A stretch of DNA of 64,000 bases from Ehretia macrophylla (Eukaryota; Streptophyta; Magnoliopsida; Boraginales; Ehretiaceae): the NCBI GenBank assembly GCA_037974665.1, contig CM075770.1, positions 65,111,850-65,175,849 of the forward strand, read 5' to 3'. This document shows positions 11,150 through 22,881 of the stretch, piece by piece. Numbering within the stretch: the first letter of the stretch is position 1; every line of letters begins with the position of its first letter. The notes beneath the pieces were generated by a model, which was given only the letters and a program-made list of their open reading frames with translations, searched no databases and had not been told where the DNA came from. The position numbers and the translations under genes were made by a program.

Positions 11150-11707
11150 CCTTTTCAATTTTTTTTGCTCCGGTTAGGGTTGCCAAGATACTTTATCCAC
11201 CACATTTCTATTATCGAAGCCCACGGCACCTTGGGCAAGACAAGTTTGGTTCACGTGGAGGCTGGGCCAGCAAACCAAGGGCGTAGGGCTTGTGACCAAG
11301 TCTCCATCACTGCGGTGCCCATAACTTTTGATCCGTAAAGAGTTACGTTGCGCACAGCATACTGTTGCAAAGCACTCCGAGAGCTCTACGACAGGGGCAG
11401 CTAACTTGCTCGCTGTCCCCTTTTTGGAGCCCAAAATCGAACATTTTCATCAGTTTTGGGCCACTTTTCCGTTTTTACTCTGTTTTTCCGTCCCGGATCG
11501 TACGTCGTGAGATGTTAAAAGGATGATAACTTTACTTGCGGGACATTAGCGGGCCCTACAACGCGTCGATATCACGTCTTGCGAGGATGCTGCATTGTTA
11601 AAGCGGATGGGTTGTCGTTAAGCCCATTGGGCCTTCTTAATGGGCCATCTCTCTAGGCTGGGACTGTGAACCGTTAACACATAAAGGAATTGCGCCCTGA
11701 ACATGTC

Positions 11708-11825
11708 GGGTGCGATCATACCAGCACTAATGCACGGGATCACATCAGAACTCCGAAGTTAAGCGTGCTTGGGCGAGAGAAGTACTAGGATGGGTGACCC
11801 CTGGGAAATCCTCGTGTTGCACCCC
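11708..11825 (+). rRNA. 5S rRNA: 5S rRNA gene copy 19 (118 nt)
   Basis: Carries the set C29G, C35A, T73A, one-C loss near 95 and G102A, identical to copy 15. It looks like a copy of the same ancestral unit. Confidence 0.9.
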
Positions 11826-12383
11826 CCTTTTCAATTTTTTTTGCTCTGGTTAGGGTTGCCAAGATACTTTATCCACCACATTTCCTTTATCGAACCCCAC
11901 GACACCTTGGGCAAGACAAGTTCACTTCATGTGGAGGGTGGGCCAGCAAACCGAGGGCGTATGGCTTGTGACCAGGTTATCGTCGCTCCGGTGCCCATAA
12001 CTTTTAATCCGTAAGGAGTTACGAGGCGCACATCATACCATTGCAAAGCTCTCCGAGAGCACTACGACAGGGGCAGCTAGCTTGCTCGCTGTGCCCTTTT
12101 TGGAGCCCAAAATTGAACGTTTTCATCCATTTTGGGCCACTTTTCTATTTTTGCTCTGTTTTTCCATCCCGGATCGTACGTCGTGAGATGTTAAAAGGAC
12201 GACAACTTTACTCGCGGGACATTAGAGGGCCTTACAACGCGTCGATATCACGTCTTGCGCGGATGCTGCGTTGTTGAAGCGAATGGGTTGTCGTTAAGCC
12301 CATTGGGCCTTCTTAATGGGCCATCTCTCTGGGCTGGGACTGTGAACCGTTAACACATAAAGGAATTACGCCCTGAACATGTC

Positions 12384-12502
12384 GGGTGCGATCATACCAG
12401 CACTAATGCACGGGATCCCATCAGAACTCCGAAGTTAAGCGTGCTTGGGCGAGAGTAGTATTAGGATGGGTGACCCCTTGGGAAATCCTCGTGTTGCACC
12501 CC
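12384..12502 (+). rRNA. 5S rRNA: 5S rRNA gene copy 20
   Basis: 119 nt with C29G, C78T, C95T and G102A only. A box and intermediate element are intact. Confidence 0.92.
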
Positions 12503-13059
12503 GCTTTTCAATTTTTTTTGCTCCAGTTAGGGTTGCCAAGATACTTTATCCATCACATTTCCATTATCGAACCCCACGGCACCTTGGGCAAGACAACTTT
12601 GCTTCACGTGGAGGGTGGGCCAGCAAACCGAGGGCGTATGGCTTATGACCAGGTTTCCGTCGCTCCGGTGCCCATAACTTTTGATCCGTAAGGAGTTACG
12701 CGGCGCACAGCATACTGTTGCAAAACTCTAGGAGGGCTCTACTACAGAGGCAGCTAGCTTGCTCGTTGTACCCTTTTTGGAGCCCAAAATCGAACGTTTT
12801 CATCAGTTTTGGGCCACTTTTCTACTTTTGCTCTGTTTTTCCGTCCTGGATCGTACGTCGTGAGATGTTAAAAGGACGACAACTTTACTCACGGGACATT
12901 AGAGCGCCCTACAACGCGTCGATATCACGTCTTGCGAGGATGCTACGTTGTTGAAGCGGATGGTTGTCGTTAAGCCCATTAGGCCTTCTTAATGGGCCAT
13001 CTCTCTAGGCTGGGACTGTGAACCGTTAACACATAAAGGAATTACGCCCTGAACATGTC

Positions 13060-13178
13060 GGGTGCGATCATGCCAGCACTAATGCACAGGATCCCATCAG
13101 AACTCCGAAGTTAAGCGTGCTTGGGCGAGAGTAGTACTGGGATGGGTGACCCCCTGGGAAATCCTCGTGTTGCAACCC
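13060..13178 (+). rRNA. 5S rRNA: 5S rRNA gene copy 21
   Basis: 119 nt with A13G, C29A, A80G, G102A and C116A. Confidence 0.91.
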
Positions 13179-13736
13179 CCTTTTCAATTTTTTTTGCTCC
13201 GGTTAAGGTTGCCAAGATACTTTATCCACCACATTTCCATTATCAAACCCCACGGCACCTTGGGCAAGACAAGTTCGCTTCACGTGGAGGTTGGGCCAGC
13301 AAACCGAGGGCGTATGGCTTGTGCCCAGGTTTCTGTCCCTCCAGTGCCCATAACTTTTGATCCGTAAGGAGTTACGCGGCGCACAGCATACCGTTGCAAA
13401 GCACTCCGAGAGCTCTACGACAGGGGCAGCTAACTTGCTCGCTGTACCCTTTTTGGAGCCTAAAATCGAACGTTTTCATCAGTTTTGGGCCACTTTTCTA
13501 TTTTTGCTCTGTTTTTCCGTCCCGGATCGTACGTAGTGAGATGTTAAAACCACGACAACTTTACTCGCGGTACATTACAGAGCCCTACAACGCGTCGATA
13601 TCACGTCTTGCGAGGATGCTGCGTTGTTGAAGCGGATGGTTAGTCGTTAAGCCCATTGGGCCTTCTGAATGGGCCATCTCTCTAGGCTGGGATTGTGAAC
13701 CGTTGACACATAAAGGATTTACGCCCTGAACATGTC

Positions 13737-13855
13737 GGGTGCGATCATACCAGCACTAATGCACGGGATCCCATCAAAATTCCGAAGTTAAGCGTGCGTG
13801 GGCGAGAGTAGTACTAGGATGGGTGACCCCCTGGGAAATCCTCGTGTTGTACCCC
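13737..13855 (+). rRNA. 5S rRNA: 5S rRNA gene copy 22
   Basis: 119 nt with C29G, G41A, C44T, T62G (A box), G102A and C114T. Confidence 0.91.
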
Positions 13856-14413
13856 CCATTTCAATTTTTTTTGCTTCGGTTAGGGTTGCCAAGGTACTTT
13901 ATCCACCACATTTCCATTATCGAACCCCATGGCACCTTGGGCAAGACAAGTTCGTTTCACGTGGAGGTTGGGCCAGCAAACCGAGGGCGTATGGCTTGTG
14001 ACCAGGTTTCCGTCGCTCCGGTGCCCATAACTTTTTATCTGCAAGGAGTTACGCGGCGCACAGCATACCGTTGTGAAGCTCTCCGAGAGCTCTACGACAG
14101 GGGCAGCTAGCTTGCTCGTTGTACCCTTTTTGGAGCCCAAAATCAAACGTTTTCATCAGTTTTGGCCCACTTTTCTGTTTTTGCTCTGTTTTTTCGTCCA
14201 GGATCGTACGTCGTGAGATGTTAAAAGGATGAAAACCTTACTCGCGAGCAATTGGAGGGCCCTACAATCCGTCGATATCACACCTTATGAGGATGTTGCG
14301 TTGTTGAAGCAGATGGGTTGTCGCTAAGCCCATTGGGTCTTTAAAATGGGCCATCTCTCAAGGCTGGGACTGTGAACAGTTAACACATAAATGAATTGTG
14401 CCTTGATCATGAC

Positions 14414-14532
14414 TGGTGCGATCATACCAGCAATCATGCACGGGATCCCATTAGAACTCCGAAGTTAAGCGTGCTTGGGCGAGAGTAGTACTAGGATGGG
14501 TGACCCCCTGGGAAGTCCTCGTGTTGCACCCA
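14414..14532 (+). rRNA. 5S rRNA: 5S rRNA gene copy 23
   Basis: 119 nt with G1T, C20A, A22C, C29G, C39T and C119A. The internal promoter is consensus. Its spacer is interrupted after 197 bp by the solo LTR. Confidence 0.91.
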
Positions 14533-14664
14533 CTTTTCAATTTTTTTGCTCCGGTTATGGTTGCCAAGATACTTTATCCACCATATTTCTATTATCGAAC
14601 CCCACTGCACCTTGGGCAAGACAACTTCGCTTCACGTGGAGGCTGGGCCAGCAAACCGAGGGTG

Positions 14665-14729
14665 TAGGGCTTGTGACCAGGTCTCCGTTGCTCTGGTGCC
14701 AATAACTTTTGATCCGTAAGGAGTTACGC
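14665..14729 (+). repeat. Spacer segment present on both sides of the solo LTR (left copy)
   Basis: Spacer from TAGGGCTTGTG to GAGTTACGC. It corresponds to 18278-18342 on the right, but the two differ at several bases (GTCTCCGTTGCTCTGG against GTCTCCGTCACTGCGG), so they come from different spacer variants. Confidence 0.85.
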
Positions 14730-17700
14730 TGTCACGCCCCAACCCGGCCTGTAAAGGTTAGACTAGGGTGTGATCTAAACATTCAAGTCCTTTCACATTC
14801 TTAATCATTCTAGGAGGTTTAACACTTAACCTTTTATTCTGGACTTCAAAATTTTTCCGGAAATCCGGCAGTATAACGGCTGTAATTGGGCTCTTTGTTT
14901 TGACCTATATTTTCTAACAGCCTCAAAATTTACCATCTCTAATTCAATTCCAGCTAAGATTACTATCATCCCATCAATTGAATTGCCTATTGGTTAATTC
15001 GACGTTCCGTTTGATTTATAACTTAGCATGATACTATGTCTCGTTTGTCCATTTATCCTCGTTTCAAAATATACCTGTTGATCTTAACTTATTAGCGAGT
15101 ACCTGTTGAGATTGGATAAGTTCATTTGCCTATTCCTTAACTAGCATCATAACCTATGATAGATACTAATGATAACAAAAACAAAAACGAACATAGTATG
15201 TCTAGTATCAGTCTACTTAATATAAGTACAAAGCAAAATTAGACCCCAAATTACAACGCGGGTCTTTTACATCACAGGCAACAAATAACATAAGGGAAAT
15301 AGTCTTCAAGTAGCAAAAGTTCACAAGTAGTCACGTTCAAGCAAAACAACAGTAACAGGCAATCATTCCAGGGGTTCATCATTAGGTACATTATCCTCGG
15401 GTTCCTGTGCCTGTTCTTCTTCACCTGAGATGATAAAATAGGGTGAGTCCTTATGAACTCAGCAAGGGGGAACGAGAAATAAGTTTTGAAACTCGTTTTC
15501 CGGTTCAATTTATGAAAACCCCTTTTTAAAACATGTCACATATTACAAATAATATGGTAAGCAATTATAAGAAATAAATCGAGAAACGGATACAATTACC
15601 AATCATTTCAAGGATACGGTGAGCATTTGCTCTCAATTTCAATTTCGAATCAATTGTTGCGGCCGACTTCAATAATCCACTTATCACTCCCAATTGGGTG
15701 TACTCCGGATGTACCCCGAAACCTACGACCCAACTCTCCAAGGGTGAATACCAAGCGAGAGAGGGAATTGGATCATGGTAGTCACGGTAACACCGGCAAG
15801 CCCGATGCCGCTCGGCGGACATGAAACGCTACCATGCCACACGAAAGGTTGCAACCTTGTATGCAATGCACATTTATAACATTTAACATATCACATTAGG
15901 AGGACAACAAAGTAGGTTGCCTCCGAACAGTTATAAGATCGCACGTTGTCAAGTGGTCAAACAAGGCACGATAAGACAAGTAATTTCACTTGAAAGGCAT
16001 ATAGAGTCATATGAACATCAAACGGGCAGCCATGTAACACATGTAAAACAGGCCATATAACTCATCAAGAAGCTCATATAATCAAGTGATACGAATTATT
16101 CGACATGCAACAACATTTACGTGGGTTCGGTAGCAAGACAAGCTTATTTGACAACATGCAATGGTCAAAACCATAATTGAAGTTATAACACATTTACGGG
16201 CAGCCCACGCAACGTACAGTTTCCACACAATATTCAATGATTACGCTTAGTAAGATTACTTAGCCATTAGGGTTTCCGTTTCATGCATAATCGTGTGTTC
16301 AAACCCTAAGTCAACTCAACATCATTCCCGAGTCATACATCATTCAATTCAAACATCCTCAAGTACTCAAAACAGTCCACGCAATATTCCAACATCACAA
16401 TTCCAAGAAATTAGTACCACAAGAGAGGTTACAATAGTTTTCCATGCATATAGCTAAGTGAAACACTCACTGCAATAGGCTGTTTTCTCACAATCAATCG
16501 GGTAAGCAAACAATATCCAAATTCAGTGAATAAGATTTCAAATTAAAGCTTAAGAAGTTAGCTAAACTCAGAAACAAACCTTGTATCAATTGGAGTTCAG
16601 AATCATTAGTTATGGCCGAAACAGTGAGGTAGCACAAAACTGTCCAGATTTGTACACTTTTCATAAATTGACGTTTTTGAGGTCCTTAGAGTCAGTTTTA
16701 GCTTTGGTCCATTTCTGACAAAATTGTCTAGAACTGAAAAATATATCAGCACACCAAATTTCATGCATTTTGGACAACATTTACTAAGTAAAACATGGTT
16801 CGTTCCACAAGGTCAGTGCATCTGCCAAAACCTGATTCATTTTTTCAGATTTCCAGATTTGGTCACATTTTAATGATTTGCAATTTTGAGGACCTTAAAA
16901 TCAAAATTAGCTTCGGCCTATTTCTGGGAAAATTGTTCAAAACTGTCCAAAATAGTCACCCACCAATTTTCAAGAATTTTCAACATCATTTGCTTAGCGA
17001 AACTTACCTCGAACAGACTGGTCAGAGAGCTGTCACATAAATTCGACTTCACCTAGCATCATTTTCAAGCCAAGATCTTGCCATGCATGGTTATTTAAGC
17101 TTATTAACGACCATATATCTCAAGTACAGAAGCAAATACACATATCTATGAGCATGCATGTGAGTTTTTAAAGAGTTTTCAAAAGGTTTTAACCCTCACC
17201 TTAGCAATCAACCACAAAATGCTCAAGACCCTTTATTGAAGCTCAAATCTTCTCCTTTCCTTTGCTTAGCCAAGAACCTCACTAGTTTTTCTCTATTTTT
17301 CCTAGCTTAATGATAAATCTCTTAGTGCATGCACATAGCTAGAACTTGAAGAAAAGAAATGAATGTCAAGAAGCTTACCTAAGGCCGAAATGAAGTTTCA
17401 GTGCACATGCATGAGTGTTTTTCGAACTCTAGCTTGTTTGCTTGGTTTCCTTGATGATTTGCTTGCCTTGTTCGACCAAGGTGTGATGAAGATGAGCAAG
17501 GCTAGTGAGAGTTCAGCCAAGGACCGAAATGGAGAGAGGGAATGAGAGTGAGAGAGAGATGTTGAGAGGAAATGAGAGAAATGACAACCAAATGAAGGTC
17601 TTGGCAATTTTTGAGGAGCATGTCGGCATTGGGCAGTCCATTTTCAGCTTTGTGTCTTCAAAATGCTTTAATTTGAAATGTTAACCATGGGCAAAATGCT

Positions 17701-18277
17701 ATGGCCGAGAATGGTGAAGAAATTGGGAGCAATTTGAGCAATTTTTTAATGCCTTATGTCATATTTTGTCTTTGCATGCAATAGAATAAAAAAAAATGCT
17801 CAAACCTTGTGCAAAACCATGGTATGGTCGGCCAAGGCTAATGAAATGGCTGAATTCTTGTCATCTTTTGGGTGTTAATTGTTGTGTGTTCAAAATGCAA
17901 AAAGGAGAAAGAATAAAGAATAAGGAATGTCTAGTGTTTGGTGCATTTTTGTCTTCTAGATAATGGAATTTGGATTATTATATTGATAGTGGATTTTGTA
18001 GGATTGTTTAATAGTCTAGTACTTCGTGAAAGATATTTCCTTGATTAGCGTGAAGGTACGCTTTCCTAGGTCTAGGACACGCACTACGAGGTAGGACATG
18101 AACTACGAGACGGACGCACGTTTTTCAAGTAAATGCACGCAATCCCAAATGAATGCACGTAATTCAATGCATGGCACATAAAATGAACTCATTTCTTAAA
18201 TCTAGGTCATGGCACACAAATCTAGGTTAGGGCACCCGAAGCTAGGTTTCGCACGCAAATTTGGGTCGGGCCTCACA
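14730..18277 (-). mobile_element. Solo LTR of a Ty3/Gypsy chromovirus
   Basis: Begins TGTCACGCCCC and ends GCCTCACA on the + strand, the same ends as the LTRs of the complete element at 28214, and aligns with them along its length (3548 bp against 3587 bp). There is no internal region, PBS or coding sequence. Landmarks shared with the full element are the CACCTGAGATGATAAAA block near 15423, a GA-rich tract near 17535-17580 and the AGGTAGGACA block near 18092. The flanking five bases do not match (TACGC left, TAGGG right), and about 65 bp of spacer occurs on both sides, so it is not a simple excision product. Orientation follows the full element. I see no gene in it. Confidence 0.92.
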
Positions 18278-18342
18278 TAGGGCTTGTGACCAAGTCTCCG
18301 TCACTGCGGTGCCCATAACTTTTGATCCGTAAGGAGTTACGC
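18278..18342 (+). repeat. Spacer segment present on both sides of the solo LTR (right copy)
   Basis: Starts TAGGGCTTGTG right after the LTR end CACA and runs to GAGTTACGC, re-covering spacer already present at 14665-14729. It is of the CACTGCGG variant typical of other left-block units. Confidence 0.85.
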
Positions 18343-18701
18343 GGAGAACAGCATACCGTTACAAAGCTCTCCGAGAGCTCTATGATAGGGGCAGCAAGCT
18401 TGCTCCCTGTGCCCTTTTTGGAGCCCAAAATTGAACGTTTTCATAAGTTTTGGGCCACTTTTCTATTTTTGCTCTATTTTTCCGTCCCGGATAGTACATC
18501 GTGAGCTGTTAAAAGGACGACAACCTTACTTGCGAGACATTAGAGGGCCCTACAACACATCGATATCACGTCTTGCGAGGATGCTGCGTTGTTGAAGCGG
18601 ATGGGTTGTCATTGAGCCTATTGGGCCTTTTGAATTGGCCATCTCTCTAGGCTGAGAATGTGAACCGTTAACACATAAAGGAATTGTGCCCTGAACATGA
18701 C

Positions 18702-18820
18702 TGGTGCGATCATACCAGCACTAATGCACCGGATCCCATTAGAACTCCGAAGTTAAGCGTTCTTGGGCGAGAATAGTACTATGATCAGTTACCCCGTGGG
18801 ATGTCCTCGTGTTGCACCCC
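18702..18820 (+). rRNA. 5S rRNA: 5S rRNA gene copy 24, C-box variant
   Basis: 119 nt with G1T, C39T, G60T, G72A, G81T, G85C, G86A, G89T, C95G and A101T. The C box reads GATCAGTTACC, related to copies 11 and 17. Probable pseudogene. Confidence 0.87.
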
Positions 18821-19378
18821 CCTTTTTACTTTTTTTTGCTCCGGTTAGGGTTGCCAAGATACTTTATCCACAACATATCTATTATCGAACCCCACGGCAC
18901 GTTGGGCAAGACAACTTCACTTCACGTGGAGGATGGGCCAACAAACCAAGGGCGTAGGGCATGTGACCAGGTCTCTGTCATTCCGGTGCCCATAACTTTT
19001 GATCCGTAAGGAGTTACGCGGCGCACAGCATACCGTTGCAAAGCTCTCCTAGAGCTCTACGACAGGGGCAGCTAGCTTGCTTGCTTTGCCCTTTTTGGAG
19101 CCAAAAATCGAACATTTTCATCAGTTTCGGGCCACTTTTCTTCTTTTGCTCTGTTTTTTCGTCCCAGATCGTACGTCGTGAGCTGTTAAGAGGATGACAA
19201 CCTTACTTGTAGGAAATTAGAGGACCCTACAATGCGTCGATATCACGTCATGTGAGGATGCTGCGTGGTGGAAGCGGATGGGGTGTCATGAAGCCTATTG
19301 GGCCTTTTGAATGGGCCATCTCTCTAGGCTGGGACTGCGAACTATAAACACATAAAGGAATTGTGACCTCAACATGAT

Positions 19379-19497
19379 GGGTGCGATCATACCAGTACTA
19401 ATGCAACAGATCCTATCAGAACTCCAAAGTTAAGCGTGCTTGAGCGAGAGTAATACTAGGAGGGGTGTCCCCCGGGGACGTTCTTGTGTTGCACCCC
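19379..19497 (+). rRNA. 5S rRNA: 5S rRNA gene copy 25
   Basis: 119 nt but about 13 changes, including C28A, C36T, G48A, G65A, G75A, T84G, A90T, T96G, A101C and C104T. Both A and C boxes are hit, so it is likely a pseudogene. Confidence 0.86.
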
Positions 19498-20021
19498 CCT
19501 TTTCAATTTTTTTTTGTTCCGGTTAGGGTTGCCAAGATACTTTATCCACCACATTTCTATTATTGAACCCCACGAAACCTTGGGCAAGACAACTTCGCTT
19601 CACGTGGAGGTTGGGCCAGCAAACTGAGGGCGTAGGGCTTGTGACCAGGTCTCCGTCGCTCCGGTGTCCATAACTTTTGATCCGTAAGGAGTTACGCGGC
19701 GCACTGCTTGCCGTTGTGAAGCTCTCTGAGAGCTCTACAACAGGGGCAGCTAGGTTGCTCGCTGTGCCCTTTTTGGAGACCAAAATCGAACGTTTTCATT
19801 ATTTTCGGGCCACTTTTCTATTTTTGCTCTTTTTTTTCATCCCGGATCGTACATCGTGAGCTGTTAAATGGACGACACCCTTACTCGCGGGACATTAGAG
19901 GGCCCTACAATGCGTCGATATCACGTCTTGTGAGGATGCTGCGTTGTTGAAGCAGATGGGTTGTCGTTAACCCATTGGGCCTTCGGAATGGGCCATCTCT
20001 CTAGGCTGGGACTGTGAACCA

Positions 20022-20055
20022 TTAACACATAAAGGAATTGTGCCCTCAACATGAC
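20022..20055 (+). promoter_or_regulatory. Upstream promoter signals of 5S copy 26 (example)
   Basis: CATAAAG at 20028-20034 lies at -28 to -22, a TATA-like element. A GC dinucleotide lies at -14/-13 and C at -1. These match the spacing known for plant 5S upstream signals (TATA-like near -28, GC near -12, C at -1). The same block precedes nearly all copies. Confidence 0.7.
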
Positions 20056-20174
20056 GGGTGCGATCATACCAGCACTAATGCACCGGATCCCATCAGAACT
20101 CCGAAGTTAAGCGTGCTTGGGCGAGAGTAGTACTAGGATGGGTGACCCTCTGGGAAGTCCTCGTGTTGCACCGC
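20056..20174 (+). rRNA. 5S rRNA: 5S rRNA gene copy 26
   Basis: 119 nt with only C94T and C118G. Start, A box and intermediate element are perfect. With copy 10, it is the best candidate for an intact gene. Confidence 0.94.
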
Positions 20175-20176
20175 TC

Positions 20177-20191
20177 TTTTCAATTTTTTTT
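20177..20191 (+). terminator. Pol III terminator region of 5S copy 26 (example)
   Basis: TTTT at 20177-20180, CAA, then eight T at 20184-20191. A TTTTCAA plus 6-9 T arrangement follows almost every copy, including truncated copy 12. T4 or longer is the standard Pol III stop signal. Confidence 0.8.
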
Positions 20192-20732
20192 GCTCCGGTT
20201 AGGGTTCCCAATATACTTTATCCACCTTATTTCTATTATCGAATCCCACGGCACCTTGGGCAAGACAACTTCGCTTCACGTGGAGGCTGTGCCAGTAGAC
20301 CGAGGGCGTAGGGCTTGTGACCAGGATTCCGTCGTTCTGATGCCCATAAATTTTGATCCGTACGGAGTTACACGGCGCACAGCATACCGTTGCAAAGCTC
20401 TCCAAGAGCTCTACGACGGGGGAAGCTAGCTTGCTTGATGTGCCCTTTTTGGAGCCCAAAATCGAATGTTTTCATCAGTTTCAGGCTACTTTTCTATTTT
20501 TGCTCTGTTTTTCCGTCCCGGATCGTATGTCGTGAGCTGTTGAAAGGATGACAACCCAACTCGCGGGACATTAGAGGGCCCTACAATGCGTCGATATCAC
20601 GTCTTGCGAGGATGCTGTGTTGTTAAAGCAAATGGGTTGTTGTTAAGCCCATTGGGCCTTCTGAATAGGCCATCTCTCTAGGCTGGGACTGTGAACCATT
20701 GACACTTAAAGGAATTGTGCCCTCCACATGAC

Positions 20733-20851
20733 TGGTACGATTATACCAGCACTAATGCACCAGATCCCATCAGAACTCCAAAGTTAAGCGTGCTTGAGCG
20801 AGAGTAGTACTAGGATGGGTGACCCTCGGGGAAGTCTTCGTGTTGCACACC
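20733..20851 (+). rRNA. 5S rRNA: 5S rRNA gene copy 27
   Basis: 119 nt with G1T, G5A, C10T, G30A, G48A, G65A, C94T, T96G, C105T and C117A. Confidence 0.89.
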
Positions 20852-21409
20852 CCTTTTCAATTATTTTTGCTCCGGTTAGGGTTGCCAAGATACTTTATCC
20901 ACCACATTTCTATTATCGAATCCCACAACACCTTGGGCAAGACAACTTCGCTTCACGTGGAGGCTGGGCCAGCAAACCGACGGCGTAGGGCTTGTGACCA
21001 AGTCTCCGTCGCTCCGGTGCCCATAAATTTTGATCTGTAAGGAGTTACGCGGCGCACTACATACCATTGCAAAGCTCTCCGAGAGCTCTACGAAGGGGGC
21101 AGCCAGCTTGCTCGCTGTACCCTTTTTGGTGCCCAAAATCGAACGTTTTCATCAGTTTTGGGCCACTTTTCTATTTATGCTCTTCTTTTCCGTCCTGGAT
21201 CATACGTCGTGAGTTTTTAAAAGGACGACAACCTTACTCGCGGGACATTAGAGGGCCCTACAACGCGTCGATATCACGTCTTATGAGGATGCTACGTTGT
21301 TGAAGCGGATGGGTTGTCGTTAAGCCCATTGGGCCTTCTGAATGGGCCATCTCCCTAGGCTGGGACTGTGAACCATTAACACATAAAGGAATTGTGCCCT
21401 CAACATGAC

Positions 21410-21528
21410 TGGTGCGATCATACCAGAACTAATGCGCTGGATCCCATCAGAACTTTGAAGTTAAGCGTGCTTGAGCGAGAGTAGTACTAAGATGGGTGAC
21501 CCCAGGGGAAGTCCTCGTGTTGCACCCC
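21410..21528 (+). rRNA. 5S rRNA: 5S rRNA gene copy 28
   Basis: 119 nt with G1T, C18A, A27G, C29T, C46T, C47T, G65A, G81A, C95A and T96G. First unit of the A-B dimer. Confidence 0.89.
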
Positions 21529-22088
21529 CCTTTTCAATTTTTTTTTGTTCAAGTTGGGGTTGCCAAGATACTTTATCCACCACATTTCTATTATCGAACC
21601 CCACAGTACCTTGGGCAAGACAACTTCGCTTCACGTGGAGGTTGGACCAGCAAACCGAGGGCGTAGGGCTTGTGACCAGGTCTCCGTCGTTCCGGTGTCC
21701 ATAACTTTTGATCCGTAAGGAGTTACACGGTGCACTGCATGCCGTTACAAAGCTCTTTGAGAGCTCTACGACAGGGGCAGCTAGGTTGCTCGCTGTGCCC
21801 TTTTTTGGTGCCCAAAATCAACCATTTTCATCAGTTTCGGGCCACTTATCTAATTTTGCTATGTTTTTCCCTCCCGGATCGTACGTCGTGAGCTGTTAAA
21901 AGGATGACAACCTTACTCACGGGAAACTAGAGGGCCCTACAACGCGTCGATATCTTGTCTTGCGAGGAAGCTGGGTTGTTGAAACAAATGGGTTGTTGTT
22001 AAGCCCATTGGGCCTTCTGAAGGGGCCATCTCTCTATGTTGGGACTGTGAACCGTTACCACATAAAGGAATTGTGCCCTCAACATGAC

Positions 22089-22207
22089 GGGTACGATCAT
22101 ACCAGTACTAATGCACCAGATCCCATCAGAACTCCAAAGTTAAGCGTGCTTGGGCGAGAGTAGTACTAGGATGGGTGACCCTCTGGGAAGTCCTCGTGTT
22201 GCACTCC
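22089..22207 (+). rRNA. 5S rRNA: 5S rRNA gene copy 29
   Basis: 119 nt with G5A, C18T, G30A, G48A, C94T and C117T. Intermediate element and most of the A box are intact. Confidence 0.91.
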
Positions 22208-22762
22208 TTTTTCGATTTTTTTTCTCCGGTTAGGGTTGCCAATATACTTTATCCACCTTATTTCTGTTATCAAATCCCACGGCACCTTGGGCAAGACAAC
22301 TTCGCTTCACGTGGAGGCTGGGGCAGCACACCTAAGGCGTAGGGCTTGTGACTAGGGCTCCGTCACTCCGGTGCCCATAACTTTTGATCCGTACGGAGTT
22401 ACGCAGCGCACAGCATACCGTGGCAAAGCTCTCCGAGAGCTCTACGACGGGGGCAGCTAGCTTGCTCGCTTTGCCCTTTTTGGAGCCCAAAATCGAATGT
22501 TTTCATCAGTTTTGGGCTACTTTTCTATTTTTACTATGTTTTTCCGTCCCGGATCGAACGTCGTGAGCTGTTAAAAGGACGACAACCTTACTCGCGGGAC
22601 ATTAGAGGGCCCTACAACGCTCGATATCACGTCTTGCGAGGATGCTGCGTTGTTAAAGCGAATGGGTTATCGTTAAGCCCATTGGGCCTTCTGAATGGGC
22701 CAACTTTCTAGGCTGGGACTGTGAACCGTTAACACATAAAAGAATTGTGCCATCAACATGAC

Positions 22763-22881
22763 GTGTGCGATCATACCAACACTAATGCACCGGATCCCAT
22801 CAGAACTCCGAAGTTAAGCGCGCTTGGGCGAGAGTAGTACTAGGATGGGTGACCCCTTGGGAAGTCCTCGTGTTGCACCCC
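22763..22881 (+). rRNA. 5S rRNA: 5S rRNA gene copy 30
   Basis: 119 nt with G2T, G17A, T59C and C95T only. Its gene differs from copy 28, although the two spacers are near-identical. Confidence 0.92.

Larger units (their letters stand above)
1..14729 (+). repeat. 5S rDNA tandem array, left block (copies 1-23)
   Basis: Head-to-tail units of about 677 bp, each a 119-bp 5S gene followed by a spacer of about 558 bp. Spacing between gene starts is 674-680 bp except for a 254-bp unit at 6745 and a 651-bp unit at 6999. Spacers here mostly carry the CGAACCCCACGG variant. From 4717 to 13737 many units share the pre-gene variant CATGTCGGG and the gene variant GGGAAATCC. The stretches between genes hold only spacer; I see no protein gene or tRNA in them. 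Confidence 0.97.
21410..22762 (+). repeat. Higher-order dimer, first copy (A1-B1)
   Basis: Unit A1 (21410-22088) has the spacer block TTACACGGTGCACTGCATGC. Unit B1 (22089-22762) has AATATACTTTATCCACCTTA and GATCCGTACGG. The same A-B order follows at 22763. Confidence 0.8.

Noticed and set aside
16290-16320. Interstitial telomere array, suggested by AAACCCTAA in the LTRs and GGTTAGGGTT in spacers
   Set aside because: Each is a single motif, not a tandem run; noted only as a telo-box-like element.
14730-18277. Possible full-length retroelement at the first TGTCACGCCCC
   Set aside because: Only LTR sequence is present: no PBS, polypurine tract or gag/pol, and spacer resumes directly after CCTCACA.
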